From NCBI RefSeq assembly GCF_028583425.1, contig NC_072805.1, forward strand, positions 18,300,001-18,364,000: a stretch of DNA of 64,000 nucleotides. Direction: 5' to 3'. The stretch comes from Eublepharis macularius (lineage: Eukaryota; Chordata; Lepidosauria; Squamata; Eublepharidae). Under the pieces are notes generated by a model that was given only the letters and a program-made list of their open reading frames with translations, was not told the DNA's origin and ran no database searches. This document shows, piece by piece, positions 11,331 to 21,999 of the stretch. Both the position numbers and the translations under genes were made by a program. The stretch's first letter is position 1; the number at the start of each line of letters is the position of its first letter.

Positions 11331-12239
11331 GAGGTGAACCTTACTGCAATGAGGCATGGGCTTTTTTCCCTCCACTCTCTCACTTGCCGGCTCCACCCCA
11401 CCCTGAACCCCTAGACAATTCAGAGGAGATGAGAAATTGATTGGATCCAGCTCAAGGACTTCCTCGTGTAGTCAATTTCATCCCCAGAGAAACTTCACAC
11501 TTCTTGTATTTGTTGACTGCAGATATAGGTTTGATGGCATCCTTTTATATGTAAAAAAAATTACCACACATACACACTGAAAGCAGTGTGTTTCCTGGTT
11601 ACCATTCTTGTGGTTTTATTGCAGTGACGTGGCTCTAGGCCCCTCAGTCCCTGTCCACCACAGCTGCCCAGTCCTTCCTCCACATCTATATCAGCCAGCT
11701 GCATGATGGTGCCAACAGATGACATCATTTCTGGGTCATGGCAGAACCAGGCAGAGCCACTGGCCAGAAATCATTATTGGTCAAGGAGGAGGTAAGCAGG
11801 TGACATGTAGCGATTTACGGAAGCCAGATTACTACCTACGCCTGGATCTGATATCCTCCTGCGGGCTGCTTCCACTAGTGTTTTTATGGGGACTGGAATT
11901 TCTTTTTATGGAATTCCCTTTATTAGAATACAGCCATTGGTCCCTCTTATTTCCTTTTTTTCTCTTTCAAAAGAATTTCTCTTTAATTTCTCTTTGTCGC
12001 TCCCTCTTACACCTTTATGCACCACCCTGGCCTTTTCCGCACACCAAGTGTACCCCCAATTTTCCACAGTGTTGTCTGGCAAGGTTCCAAATTGGCATGG
12101 CTGCAGTCATTCCACATCATTGCCGGAAGAGAGGAAACTTTGGGAAGACGTTGCCTGCTTCTAAGCATCTGCAGAATGATATTCTGAAATTTTGTAGGAC
12201 CTCGCTTCCTGTCCCTCCTCTCTTCAAATTTTGCTCAAA

Positions 12240-12445
12240 AGAGGCCGTAGCTCAGTGGCAGAGCATCTGTTTGGCATGCAGAAGGTCCTTGGTTCAATCC
12301 CCGGCATCTCCAGTTAAAAATATCAGTTAATGCGAAAGGTGTTTTTCTGAGGCTCTGGAAAGCCACTATCAGTCTGAGTGGACGATGCTGACCTTGATGG
12401 TCCAATGGTCTGATTCGACATAAGGCAGATTAATATGTCCGTGTG
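12240..12445 (+). mobile_element. tRNA-derived SINE (GCCGTAGCTCAGTGG type)
   Basis: A box TAGCTCAGTGGCAGAGC and B box GGTTCAATCC are at tRNA spacing, followed by a tRNA-unrelated body ending TGATTCGACATAAGGCAG. Not a tRNA gene: there is no 3' acceptor half. Confidence 0.85.
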
Positions 12446-12575
12446 ATTCAACAGATGCCAAATTCCTTAAAAGAGGAAAAGAAAGAGATTTTCGGATTTC
12501 AGGGAGAAACTGGGTAAAGAGGAATTAGGAGAATGTCTCTTTAACAATGCTAGCTTCCAACCCATGAGTTCTTTC

Positions 12576-12791
12576 TAGGCTTGCCAACCTCCAGGTGAGG
12601 CCAGGAGATCTCCCAAAATCACAACTGATCTCCAAAAGACAGAGATCGCTTCCTCTGAAAAAATTGCTGCTTTGGAGGGTGGACTCTATGGCATTATACC
12701 CCACTGGGGTCCCTCTCTCCCTAAAATCCCACCTTTCCCAGATTCCACCCCAAACCTCCAGGAATTCCCCAACCCAAAGTTGGCAGTTCTA
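12576..12791. mobile_element. hAT MITE family N with target duplication
   Basis: Ends TAGGCTTGCCA and TTGGCAGTTCTA. Flanks GTTCTTTC (12568-12575) and GTTCCTTC (12792-12799), 7 of 8 identical. The internal CACCTTTCCC / CATTATACCCCACTG blocks are shared by all copies. Confidence 0.82.
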
Positions 12792-12904
12792 GTTCCTTCT
12801 TTTCCGGTTGCAGTCAGAGAGGCATTTGTCACAGGAACAAAGAGTTTCCTTGAGTCAGTTGCCTGTTGCTAATATCCCCATCAATGGGTGGACTTTTTAA
12901 AAAA

Positions 12905-12949
12905 ATGGTAATTGACATCTTGCTATTAGAGTGGTGCGTCAATTACCAT
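12905..12949. repeat. Perfect 12-bp inverted repeat in an A/T-bounded segment
   Basis: ATGGTAATTGAC (12905-12916) and GTCAATTACCAT (12938-12949). A related GGTAATTGACAGATC segment lies at 22673. Confidence 0.7.
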
Positions 12950-13080
12950 GTTTTTTTTAAATCCCTCAGACCCCGCTGGTGGTGTGAGGGTGAGTGGCTG
13001 CAAAACTGCTCACCTTCCCTCCTGTGGGAGTTCAAACGGAGTTTGACTGCAATACTTCCGAAAAGATCGCATCAAAGTGG

Positions 13081-13293
13081 GGCCATTTCCACACGTCTTA
13101 ACTGCCTGCGGAACATCGCACAGAAGATCCAGAAGACAGCATCTTCTCGTGCGAAATCGCGCCAAGAAGACGCAATTTTGTGCAAAACTCCTGGAAAACA
13201 GCGTCTTCCTGGCATGATTTCGCACGAGAAGATGCTGTCTTCTGGGTCTTTTGTGCGATGTTCCACAGGCAGTTAAGACGTGTGGAAACAGCC
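13081..13293. mobile_element. 213-bp palindromic MITE with ~78-bp arms
   Basis: Left arm 13081-13158 (GGCCATTTCCACACGTC...) pairs with right arm 13216-13293 (...GACGTGTGGAAACAGCC) with few mismatches; a second smaller inverted pair (CGCCAAGAAGACG / GCGTCTTCCTGGC) fills the loop. Confidence 0.85.
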
Positions 13294-14168
13294 TGGGTTT
13301 GGGAAATATCGCAGCCAAGCCAGGGGAAACTGAAGGAGGACAGAAAGAGGATGACTCCATGTAGATGCCCTCCAAATTAGCAGTAAGGTGGTGCAAAACA
13401 TCCATGTGAAAGCTACCTGGCAGACCCTTCTATCCAATGAATAAACATCATTCTTCCACTAGCTTATACCTTATGTACTTCCAGTCTAGATGCTTTTCCA
13501 TTCAGCACAAACTGAAAAGACCATGAGATGCTAATTCATCAGTTCAAGGAATCAATTTTATTGGCCGAGACGAAATCGCTTTCTATGGCGAGCAAACTAA
13601 AGTAATAGATAACAACAATAAAAGAAATTTGTATCTCTTTGTTTTTGCTTCTGTTACTCTGGAAACTGAATAAAGTTGCCATCAATTTATGTTTGTTGCC
13701 ATGGCTATTAATGCCTTGAAACAAAGCAAGGGAATACTATTTCTCTTATTTCTACTATAGAAGGTAAGACTGAACGTGTCACAGTGACATTTCTCACAAG
13801 GGTAGCCAATGACACGAAACGGCTTCTTAATAGCTAGGAATCAATAAGATTTAGGCACACAGAGTTGTGCATGCTGACAAACCATAGCCCTTTTCAGGCT
13901 TTACGTTTCTGGCACTCCTGTCTCTCATGCCAGGAGAGCAGGCTACGTGCAATTCTTCCAGTATGCATGACTGCCATTTTGCATGAAACAGGCAGCGCAT
14001 GCATTTTTCAGCCATGGGTACGTGATACCCGAAATTCAGATTTTTCAGGGGTAAACATTTGCATGTACTAAATCTGCAATAAGTGCCTTTTGCCTGTTTC
14101 ATGCAAAATGACTATTGTGTCATTGAAGAGAATCAGAGGTAGCCCACTGTCTTGGTACACAAGATAGA
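13294..14168. other. No gene seen; AT-rich segment 13560-13740
   Basis: No recognisable repeat or exon. The AT-rich part could be noncoding-conserved, but that needs a cross-species alignment. Confidence 0.35.
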
Positions 14169-14917
14169 TGTCATGGGGCTCAGTGATAGTGAGGACTCCT
14201 CAGGAGGAGAAGAGCCTTGTGTAGCCAGCTGGGACTCCTCAGGAGGAGAGGAGCCTTGTGTAGCCAGCCCTGACTCCTCAGGAGGAGAGGAGCCTCATGT
14301 AGCAAGGAGAGGAGCCTCATGTAGTCAGCCCTGACTCCTCAGGAGGAGAGGAGCCTCATGTAGCCAGCCCTGACTCCTCAGGAGGAGAGGAGCCTCATGT
14401 AGTGAGGAGAGGAGCCTCATGTAGCCAGCCCTGACTCAGCAGAGCACAGGGATCAGGAAGAACAGCTGCTGGCTGATCAGCCTCCACAACCAGCAGCTGA
14501 ACCAGAAGCACGGACACCTTCTAGACCCAACACCACTGGTGAAGCGCAGTCAAGGACGTCCAAACCCCCAGCTTCACCCAGAGAGCGCTGCAGACAAAGG
14601 CAACGTGTGGAGCTGTCGAGTTGCAGGAAAGACGGCAAAGCGCACGCCTCCTGGCCAGACGCCAGCTGCTTGTGGCAAGTGATGAGGAGTGACCACGGGA
14701 TAGTGCCCAAGCAGCTGGCTGCAAGCCCAGCCTCACTATAAAACACAGCCACAGAAGACCAGGCGTGGAAGCAAGCGTCAGAATCCTGCTTAGGGCTAGG
14801 ACTGCGCCATTGGACTCTGCCTTTGCACCTTGTTGATAACTGATCTTTGGACTGCCTGACCTTGCTATTTGGACTCTGGAATGGACTCTGACCATGCTAC
14901 TGAACCAGTGCATGACA
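14169..14917 (+). mobile_element. Probable solo LTR (749 bp)
   Basis: It begins TGTCATG and ends CATGACA (TG...CA with a 7-bp inverted terminus). A TATAAAA box is at 14737-14743 and a 39-bp tandem array occupies the U3-like part. Flanks ATAGA and GTAGG could be a decayed 5-bp duplication. No internal coding region is next to it. Confidence 0.55.
14194..14437 (+). repeat. 39-bp tandem repeat array
   Basis: Units begin GACTCCTCAGGAGGAGAGG and end GTAGCCAGCCCT, with two inserted partial units (GAGGAGAGGAGCCTCATGTA). The period is 13 codons, giving a DSSGGEEPCVAS-like read in one frame. Confidence 0.88.
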
Positions 14918-15224
14918 GTAGGAATGTCAGAAACGTAATGCATGAATGGGGGATGTGACCGGCAGGCTAGCTGCAGAAGGCAGGTATGGTTCTAGGTTGG
15001 GGGGGGGGGTGAGCAGAAAGTACCCAGTGCCCGCCCTCCCCTCCCTTTTGTGCCATGGAATAGGGCATGGGCAGGCAGCAGAGGCAGTACACTGGTTAAT
15101 GAGGGTGGGCTCTGCCAGAAGCCCTCGGACCCTGCAGCTGCCGCACCCCTGAGTATGCTGATACTGGCCCTGCCAGAAAAAAACCCTTTCATAGCAAATA
15201 ACTCAGGTCATTCTACTCAATGGT

Positions 15225-15450
15225 GGTGGTGGTAAAGAGTGCCCTCAAGTCAGAGTTGACTTATGGCGACCTCTGGTGGGGTATTCATGGCAAAAGACTA
15301 ACAGAGGCGATTTGCCATCGCCCATGTCTGCAACCCTGGTCTTCGTTGGAGGTCTCCCATCCAATTACTAACCAAGACTGACTCTGCTTAGCTTCTGAGA
15401 TCCGACAAGATCAGGCTCACCTGGGCTATCCAGGTCAGGGCACTCAACAC
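15225..15450 (-). mobile_element. 5S-rRNA-derived SINE
   Basis: - strand carries a 5S-like segment (CTCAGAAGCTAAGCAGAG, GGTTAGTAATTGGATGGGAG) including the internal promoter region, then the unrelated body (GCAGACATGGGCGATGGCAA, CATAAGTCAACTCTGACTTG). Confidence 0.85.
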
Positions 15451-15989
15451 GGGATCCAGTGAAAAATCCCTATGCCCAGTATGTCATCAGTCTAATGTCA
15501 GCAGGTTGGCTCCAGCCCATTCAATCTCACCTTTCTAAAGCCGCCGCACAACATAGCTTTTGTCCATGCCAGTCACAGCTTTTCCTTTTTCACTAGCTGG
15601 GAAACTCGTTGGATCCAACCCCACATGGAGCGGATCAAACCAAAAAAAGAACCCCAAACAAAAATGTACGCACAAAAATGCATGAAGAAACTACAGCTAT
15701 GCTATCTGGAGAGATCATATCGGCTATCTGGAGAGTTTCTTGTCCGGCTCTTCACACAGGAATAACTGGTTGTTTGAAGAGATTGCTCACACCATAATTG
15801 ATGCATATTATCCCAACCTTCTGTTTATCCATCCGTCTATCTGTCCTCTACCACATTTTTATCTGCCCTTCCTGCAAAGATCTCAGGGTGTCCATTTAGT
15901 GACTGCCCCAAAGACACCCACGAATTTCATGGCAAAGCTTATCCTTCTCTAAACAAACATCATGCAAAAATTGGTCAGTTTGTATACCT

Positions 15990-16212
15990 GATGTAGGGGC
16001 TGACCTGGAAGGCCCAGGCTAGCCCAATCTCAGCAAATCTCGGATGCTAAGTAGGGTTGGCCCTGGTTAGTGCTTGGATGGGAGACCACCAAGGAAGTCC
16101 AGGCTACAGAGAGGCAGGCAATGGCAACCCATGTCTATTTATCTCTTGAAAACCCCAGCAGGGGTCGCTGTAAGTCAACCATGACTTGATGGTGCTTTAT
16201 AAACACACATAC
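15990..16212 (+). mobile_element. 5S-rRNA-derived SINE
   Basis: 5S-like GGATGCTAAGTAGGGTTGG and GGTTAGTGCTTGGATGGGAG, then AATGGCAACCCATGTCT and a TAAGTCAACCATGACTTGAT tail with CACACATAC. Confidence 0.87.
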
Positions 16213-16253
16213 TTGATGTATACATTCTCTGCCACCTTTCTATCAGATGTATG

Positions 16254-16922
16254 CAGGGCCGGTTCCAGGGTTTGGGGGGCCCTGAGCTGAGAGTGTTGAG
16301 GGCCCCCTTATGCCCACTACTAGGCTCTCCTTCTTGCCCTCCCACCCACCTGCCCCACCTGCCTCTGCATCTTCCCTTCGCCCCCTTGCAAGCTCACCCA
16401 CCACCTGCAGTCCCACCTGTCTACTAGGGTTGCCAGGTCCATGTTGGAAAATTCCTGGAGATTTAGGAGGTGGAGCCTGGAAAGGGCAGGGTTCGGGGAG
16501 GGGAGGAACCTCAGCTGGGTATAATGTCGTATAGTCCACCTTCCAAGTCAGGCATTTTCTCCAGGGGAACTGATTGTTGTTGCCTGGAGATCAGTTGTAA
16601 TTCTGGGAGATGTCCAGCCACCACCAGGAGACTGGCAACTCTACTGCCTACAAGCCCTTTCCCTGATGTTGCTGGGCGATGGGTTCAGCTAGGAGCGCCC
16701 CTGCCATGGCCACCAGGAATGCTGATGCTTTGTGCACCACCCACACGCCCTTGTCCATCAGCACCAGGCAGCATATGCAGCTGGGAGCAGAGGTCACAAA
16801 GCACTTACAAGCAGGCAGTGGAGGGGTGTGAGTGCAGGCATAGGAGAAGGGAGTGAGCAGTGGTGGGCCCCACCAGAAGCCACAGGCCCAGGCAGCTGCC
16901 CACCTCGCTCATGCTGGCCCTA
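16254..16922. mobile_element. hAT element family C hosting a nested MITE
   Basis: It runs from CAGGGCCGG to CTGGCCCTA. The flanks are GATGTATG (16246-16253) and GATGTACA (16923-16930), 6 of 8 identical. It is GC-rich, and a family N MITE (16425-16643) sits inside it with its own duplication, so family C is older here. Confidence 0.78.
16425..16643. mobile_element. hAT MITE family N nested in family C
   Basis: TAGGGTTGCCAGG...CTGGCAACTCTA, flanked by CTGTCTAC (16417-16424) and CTGCCTAC (16644-16651), 7 of 8 identical. Confidence 0.85.
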
Positions 16923-16949
16923 GATGTACATTCCCCACTTCCCAGGCAA

Positions 16950-17170
16950 GAAAGGGACCAGTGGAGGAGTGGGGTTTGATTCCCCACTCCTCCACTTGAA
17001 GCCAGCTGGGTGACCTTGGGCTAGTCACAGCTCTCTCAGAGCTCTCTCAGCCCCACCCACCTCACAGGGTGTTTTGTTGTGGGGATAATAATGACATACT
17101 TTGTAAACCGCTCTGAGTGGGCATTAAGTTGTCCTGAAGGGCAGCATATAAATCGAACATTGTTATTATT
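16950..17170 (+). mobile_element. Sauria-like SINE, 5' incomplete
   Basis: It begins near the B box (GGTTTGATTCCCCACTCC) and runs to AAGGGCAGCATATAAATCG with an ATT repeat tail. Confidence 0.82.
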
Positions 17171-17743
17171 ATTCAGATGGGGATTATTATTCAGATTCAG
17201 TGTTTTTCTGACATGAAGCAGTCCCAGGGAGTGCTATACCACCCCACATCAGGGAGTGCTGCTCTGTCAAAGAAACACGGCTTTGTTACTTGTAGGGAAG
17301 GAAGGGAGAAGGTCTTTGATAAGACAATGAAACTGGTCAGGAATCGAACTTTGAGGAGAAGGCGAGGGGACAGAGCAGCCTAAAGAACACAGAAGGGAGG
17401 TTGGCTTTATCTAGATTCATGAAACCAGCAATGTGACGTGCCTCTCCCGCCTTGTTCTTTCAGTTTCTGTAGTTTTGTTTCTTTTAGCTTGTCAGGGCAA
17501 GAGCAGAGTTATCTGCTTATCTTTATGTCTGGAAAACACCTTTCTGGCTGAGAGGACTGTTAGGTTCCAAGAATAGTATTCATACCCAGAGACTGAAGAT
17601 TCCATTCCAGGGTTTCGCTCAATTTTATGGATTTAATTGACTAGATCTTTCTGCATAGCTGGGAGTAGGCATCTTGAGATGGGGGGGGGGCCCTCCTCCC
17701 AACCAGCTTAGTCAATGAGAACCATGGGCTGCTGCTGCTTCAC

Positions 17744-18131
17744 CAGGGCTTTTTTTTCAGCGGGAACGTGGTGGAACGGAGTTCCGGAACCCCTTGAAAA
17801 TGGTCACATGGCTGGTGGCCCCGCCCCCTGATCTCCAGACAGAGGGGAGTTGAGATTGCCCTCCGTGAGGGCAATCTAAACTCCCCTCTGTCTGGAGTCA
17901 CGGGGCGGGGCCACCAGCCATGTGACCATTTTCACCGAAGGCGATTTAAACTTTTAAAAACTCCCCCCCCCTTGTTCCAGCTGACCCAAAGTGATGTCAT
18001 TGGCCCTGGGAGCATGCGTGCACTTTGTGCGCCCACATGTGGTACCAGGGGCACCACCTCCTGCCAAGAGTTGCCCCCTGTGCTGGCAACCCACTGAGTT
18101 CCACCACCTCTTTTCCCAGAAAAAAGCCCTG
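17744..18131. mobile_element. hAT MITE family A, longest copy
   Basis: Ends are CAGGGC...GCCCTG. Long inverted arms meet near 17870, where GGGGAGTTGAGATTGCC is answered by GGCAATCTAAACTCCCC. About 100 bp (near 18000-18100) are extra relative to the other copies. Flanks TGCTTCAC and CGCCCCAC agree at 5 of 8 positions, all differences being C/T. Confidence 0.8.
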
Positions 18132-18169
18132 CGCCCCACAATATAAATAATACAGCACCACGGTCTATG

Positions 18170-18440
18170 GCAGTGATCCTCAATGTGGCACTCAAGGGCA
18201 CCCCAGTGCCTGCCAGTATATTGCCTGGAATCCACATGCTTTCCCCCCAAAGTATCTCACTCCCAAACAAAAGAACCAATCCTGTCTTTCCATCACCTCA
18301 TTGGAGCAGGAGGCATTACCTTTCTGCCTTTGGGGAGCACCTATTCAGAAACAGCTGCCTCCATCATAGGAGGAGGCTTGCCTTGGAAAATTTAAATGTT
18401 TTTGTGGTTGGCCCCAGCCACTGCTGCAGCTCCATTGTAG
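18170..18440 (+). repeat. Dispersed repeat, copy 2
   Basis: The partner of 8445-8635, with TCCATCACCTCATTGGAGC and ACAGCTGCCTCCATCATAGG. It starts next to the family A MITE ending at 18131. Confidence 0.5.
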
Positions 18441-19907
18441 TTGCCTGGGTTCTCCCTTTATCCTAGGAGCCATTTCTGTCCAGCTCACAGACTCAACAAG
18501 ATTGGGTAGCCCTACTCCACAATAAGAAGTCTGGCCTCCAGAAGAAAAGGGTACTTATGGAATTGAAAAGGGGCAAAACAAGTAAAAAGAGAGGATGGAA
18601 GGACAACCACAACCAGACCTGTATTGGAATAGTCTGTTAATCCAATCTCAAGACACTGTTACCCTTATATCTCTGCAATGAAAAGAGCTACAGATGTGCA
18701 TTTTTAGTGGAAACTGGGGAAGAGGAACTAATATATCATGGCACTAGATTCTTATAGTATTATAGCTCAGTTGCAATTACTGTGTGTTTTTTAATTCCCT
18801 CTACTGGTATGTTGGAGGGGAATACAAAGGGAATGGCACAGGACAGCACAACATATGCACAAAATTCCCATGTGGCTGCTCCATTGCCAGTGTGAAATGC
18901 CTCTGCATTTGCAGCAGCAGTGACAAGGAAACAATCTTCACCCTTTGGATGGAGCCTGATGACTCCAGATATCAATACAGAACATGTTGAGTGGCTCTAC
19001 CCATGACTTTGTGTAATGCCTCAGCTCATATATAATTATGTATGAACTTTTACTGTTACACAATAGTGGCTTAGTCAGTAAAGGGTCCACTTATGCAACA
19101 AAATGAAAGTACCTGTCTCCCCCACCCCAACCCTGAATCTATTGGCTGTTCCTGAACGACACAACTGCATTTCATTGAAGCTGAGATGGAAATGGTAGCA
19201 TAGCTTTCTACAAGTCCCACAGTGTGGAAGAGCCCATAGACAGTGGTTCAGAAGGGACGGGCCGTCTTCTTTTGCACCCAAAGACTGTCCTTGCAGCTGC
19301 TCCCTCAGAGAGTCTGTTTTAGTTTAGGCTCACGAACATGTACATGCATGTGCAAAGATCTCAAAACACGATGACCTTTTTGAGTCAATCCAGCCGGCAT
19401 GTCAACAGCCATGCTGGCGTGGGAGTCAGAAGATGTGGTTGAAGATACTTTGGTGTAGGAGGAAATTAATGAGGCTGCGCTGTTTCCTTGCCCATCAAGA
19501 GGAAAACCTCATGGTTCTGTGTTTTTGTTCAGCAATGATATCCTCAGGGTTGTGCAGAGGGGCCTGCTGCTTAAAGGGACAGATGGCACAAAAAGACATC
19601 TCTTGGCTGCTTGTTTTGTGTTCCAGCAGGGATGGTGCAGGGAGTGGGATAGATGTTGGAAACCCAGTTTCATATTTCAGCCAGGAAGCTGTCGACAAAA
19701 CTGTGTCTTGTGCTGATTCTCTCATACCTTTCTGCTTCTGATCATCCTGCCCTCCTGCCTCCTGTGCTTGTGTCAGCCAGTAAAATGACAGGTACATTAG
19801 GATCAGCAATTGATAGTTCTTGAGCCAGACCTAGCCCTCTGAGCAATGCTGTGTAGCCTCTCCATTGCCAACCCCCACCAGAAAAAAGTGGCATTGATGA
19901 GTAGCAA

Positions 19908-20160
19908 GACCTCATGTTGTAGTAGTCAGAATGTAAGTCTGGTGCCTGGGAGATCTGGGTTCGAATTCCCACTCTACCCTGAAAATTTGAGGGCGGTCTT
20001 GGGCGTTTCACTCTCCCTCACAACCTAACACACCTCACTGGGTTGTTTTGAGGATCAAATGAAAGAGGGGAGAACCCCCTGTCAGGAAACTCAGTGAACG
20101 ACCTTGGGCCAACCACACTGTCTCAGCCTAACCCGCCTCTCAGGGTAGTTGTGAGCATAA
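19908..20160 (+). mobile_element. tRNA-derived SINE, two partial copies
   Basis: Head with GGGTTCGAATTCCCACTC B box to about 20075, then a second body fragment GACCTTGGGCCAACCACAC leading into the CR1 remnant. Confidence 0.7.
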
Positions 20161-20164
20161 CATG

Positions 20165-20835
20165 AGGAAGCGAGAAATTCTGGTCACCACACCACAAAAA
20201 GATATTATAGCACTGGAGAAAGTGCAGAAAAGGGCAACTAGAATGATTAAAGGGATGGAACGCTTCCCCTATGAAGAAAGGTTAAAGTGCTTGGGGCTCT
20301 TTAGCTTGGAGAAATGACGACTGAGGAGTGACATGATAGAGGTTTGCAAGATTATGCATGGGATAGAGAAGGTAGAGAAAGAAGTATTTTTCTCCCTTTC
20401 TCACAATACAAGAACTCGTGGGCACTCAATGAAATTGCTGAGCAGTCGGGTTAGAACGGATAAAAGGAAGTACTTCTTCACCCAAAGGGTGATTAACACA
20501 TGGAATTCACTGTCTCAGGAGGTGGTGGCAGCTTCAAGCATAGACAGCTTCAAGAGGGGATTGGATAAACATATGGAGCAGAGGTCCATCAGTGGCTGTT
20601 AGCCACAAGGTATAGATGGAACTCTCTGTCTAGGGCAGTGATGCTCTGTATTCTTGGTGTTTGGGGGGGCAATCAATGGGAGGGCTTCTAGTGCCCCTTC
20701 CCCACTGGCAGACCTCCTGAGGACACCTGGGTTTTGGCCACTGTGTGACACAGAGTGTTGGACTGGATGGGCCATTGGCCTGATCCAACATGGCTTCTCT
20801 TATGTTCTAATGAGAACCCAGGATGCTGTTCTGAT
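20165..20835 (+). mobile_element. CR1-like LINE 3' end
   Basis: The translation at 20333-20602 (RTRGHSMKLLSSRVRTDKRK then YFFTQRVINTWNSLSQEVV) is the CR1 ORF2 C-terminal signature, followed by a 3' UTR with GGACTGGATGGGCCATTGG and an ATGTTCTAATG end. Confidence 0.88.
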
Positions 20836-20949
20836 CTTGCTGGGATAAAAATATACCCAATAGACTATTTTTATGACTATTGTTTCATTTAATGGTTGGA
20901 ATATTTTAGCAATTGTTCAACATTCAATATTCATCTCAACTTGTTTACA

Positions 20950-21835
20950 ATTGAAATGGTTCAAGGTTTTCTATTCCTTGGCTCAATCATCAACCAAAAG
21001 GGAGACTGCAATGAAGAAATCAGAAGAAGATTGAGATTTGGAAAAGTAGCTGTGATGGAGTAAGAGAAGATCTTTAAAGATAAAGTTGTCTCTCTGGGAA
21101 CCAAGATCAAGATAATCCAACCTATGATGTATTGTCGAAGGCTTTCACGGCCGGAGAACGATGGTTGTTGTGGGTTTTCCGGGCTGTATTGCCGTGGTCT
21201 TGGCATTGTAGTTCCTGACGTTTTGCCAGCAGCTGTGGCTGGCATCTTCAGAGGTGTAGCACCAAAAGACAGAGATCTCTGTCTTTTGGTGCTACACCTC
21301 TGAAGATGCCAGCCACAGCTGCTGGCGAAACGTCAGGAACTACAATGCCAAGACCACGGCAATACAGCCCGGAAAACCCACAACAACCACCCAACCTATG
21401 ATATTTCCCATTACTATGTATGGATGTGAAAGTTGGACAGTGAAGAAAGCCGACAGGAAGAAAATTGATTCATTTGAAATGTGGTGCTGGAGGAGAGTTT
21501 TGTGGGTACCATGGACAGCCCAAAAGACAAATAAGTGGGTACTAGATCAAATCAAGCCTGAATTCTCCCTAGAAGCTAAAATGACAAAACTGAGGCTATC
21601 GTACTCACATTGTGAGAAGACAAGATTCTCTGGACAAGTCAATAATGCTAGGAAAAGTGGAAGGCAGAAGGAAAAGAGGAAGACCTAAAATGAGATGGCT
21701 TGTTTCAATAAAAGAAGCCGCGTCCTCCAGTTTGCAGAATCCAAGCAAGTCTGTTAATGATAGAATATTTTGGAGGTCTTTCATTCATAGGTTGGAGGTG
21801 ACTTGATGGCACATCATACACACACACAATATTTT
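20950..21835 (+). mobile_element. Bov-B (RTE) LINE 3' part, split by a Penelope-like insertion
   Basis: Segments 20950-21128 (LGSIINQKGDCNEEIRRRLR) and 21391-21835 (MYGCESWTVKKADRKKID, then WRRVLWVPWTAQ) form one reading of the RTE ORF2 C terminus, with an in-frame stop at about 21060 and a frameshift near 21610. The 3' end is GACTTGATGGCACATCATAC followed by CA repeats. Confidence 0.88.
21129..21390. mobile_element. Penelope-like head-to-head insertion in Bov-B, perfect 12-bp duplication
   Basis: Two inverted copies of one ~130-bp terminal unit meet at about 21275. Identical CCAACCTATGAT lies at 21117-21128 and 21391-21402. The + arm has CTGAAGA (21300-21306), stem GCCAGC/GCTGGC (21308-21313, 21321-21326) and GAAA (21327-21330). 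The - arm has the first box but AAAA in place of GAAA. Confidence 0.75.
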
Positions 21836-21884
21836 ATCGTTGAATTGGTGACATCTGCAGGCATATGTGTACAATGGTAATGGA

Positions 21885-21970
21885 AGCATCTGACGAAGAG
21901 AACTGTGGTCCTCAAAAGCTTATGCTACAGTAAAGTTGGTTAGTCTTAAAGGTGCTCCTGGACTCGTTTC
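21885..21970 (+). mobile_element. Penelope-like single-arm fragment
   Basis: GCATCTGACGAAGAGAACTG... through GGTGCTCCTGGACTC matches one + arm of the 5844-6227 family; the second core box reads CAAA. Confidence 0.6.
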
Positions 21971-21999
21971 TATATCATTAGCAGAGGTCCTGTTTTTTG

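Noticed and set aside
12242..12310. A genuine tRNA gene
   Set aside because: A and B boxes are present, but there is no acceptor/T-arm closure and the sequence continues into a SINE body.
14194..14437. CRISPR-like or coding repeat
   Set aside because: Contiguous tandem units within a probable LTR; no spacers and no supported gene.
15225..16212. Functional 5S rRNA genes
   Set aside because: Only the internal 5S-like segment is kept, with many mismatches, fused to an unrelated SINE body.
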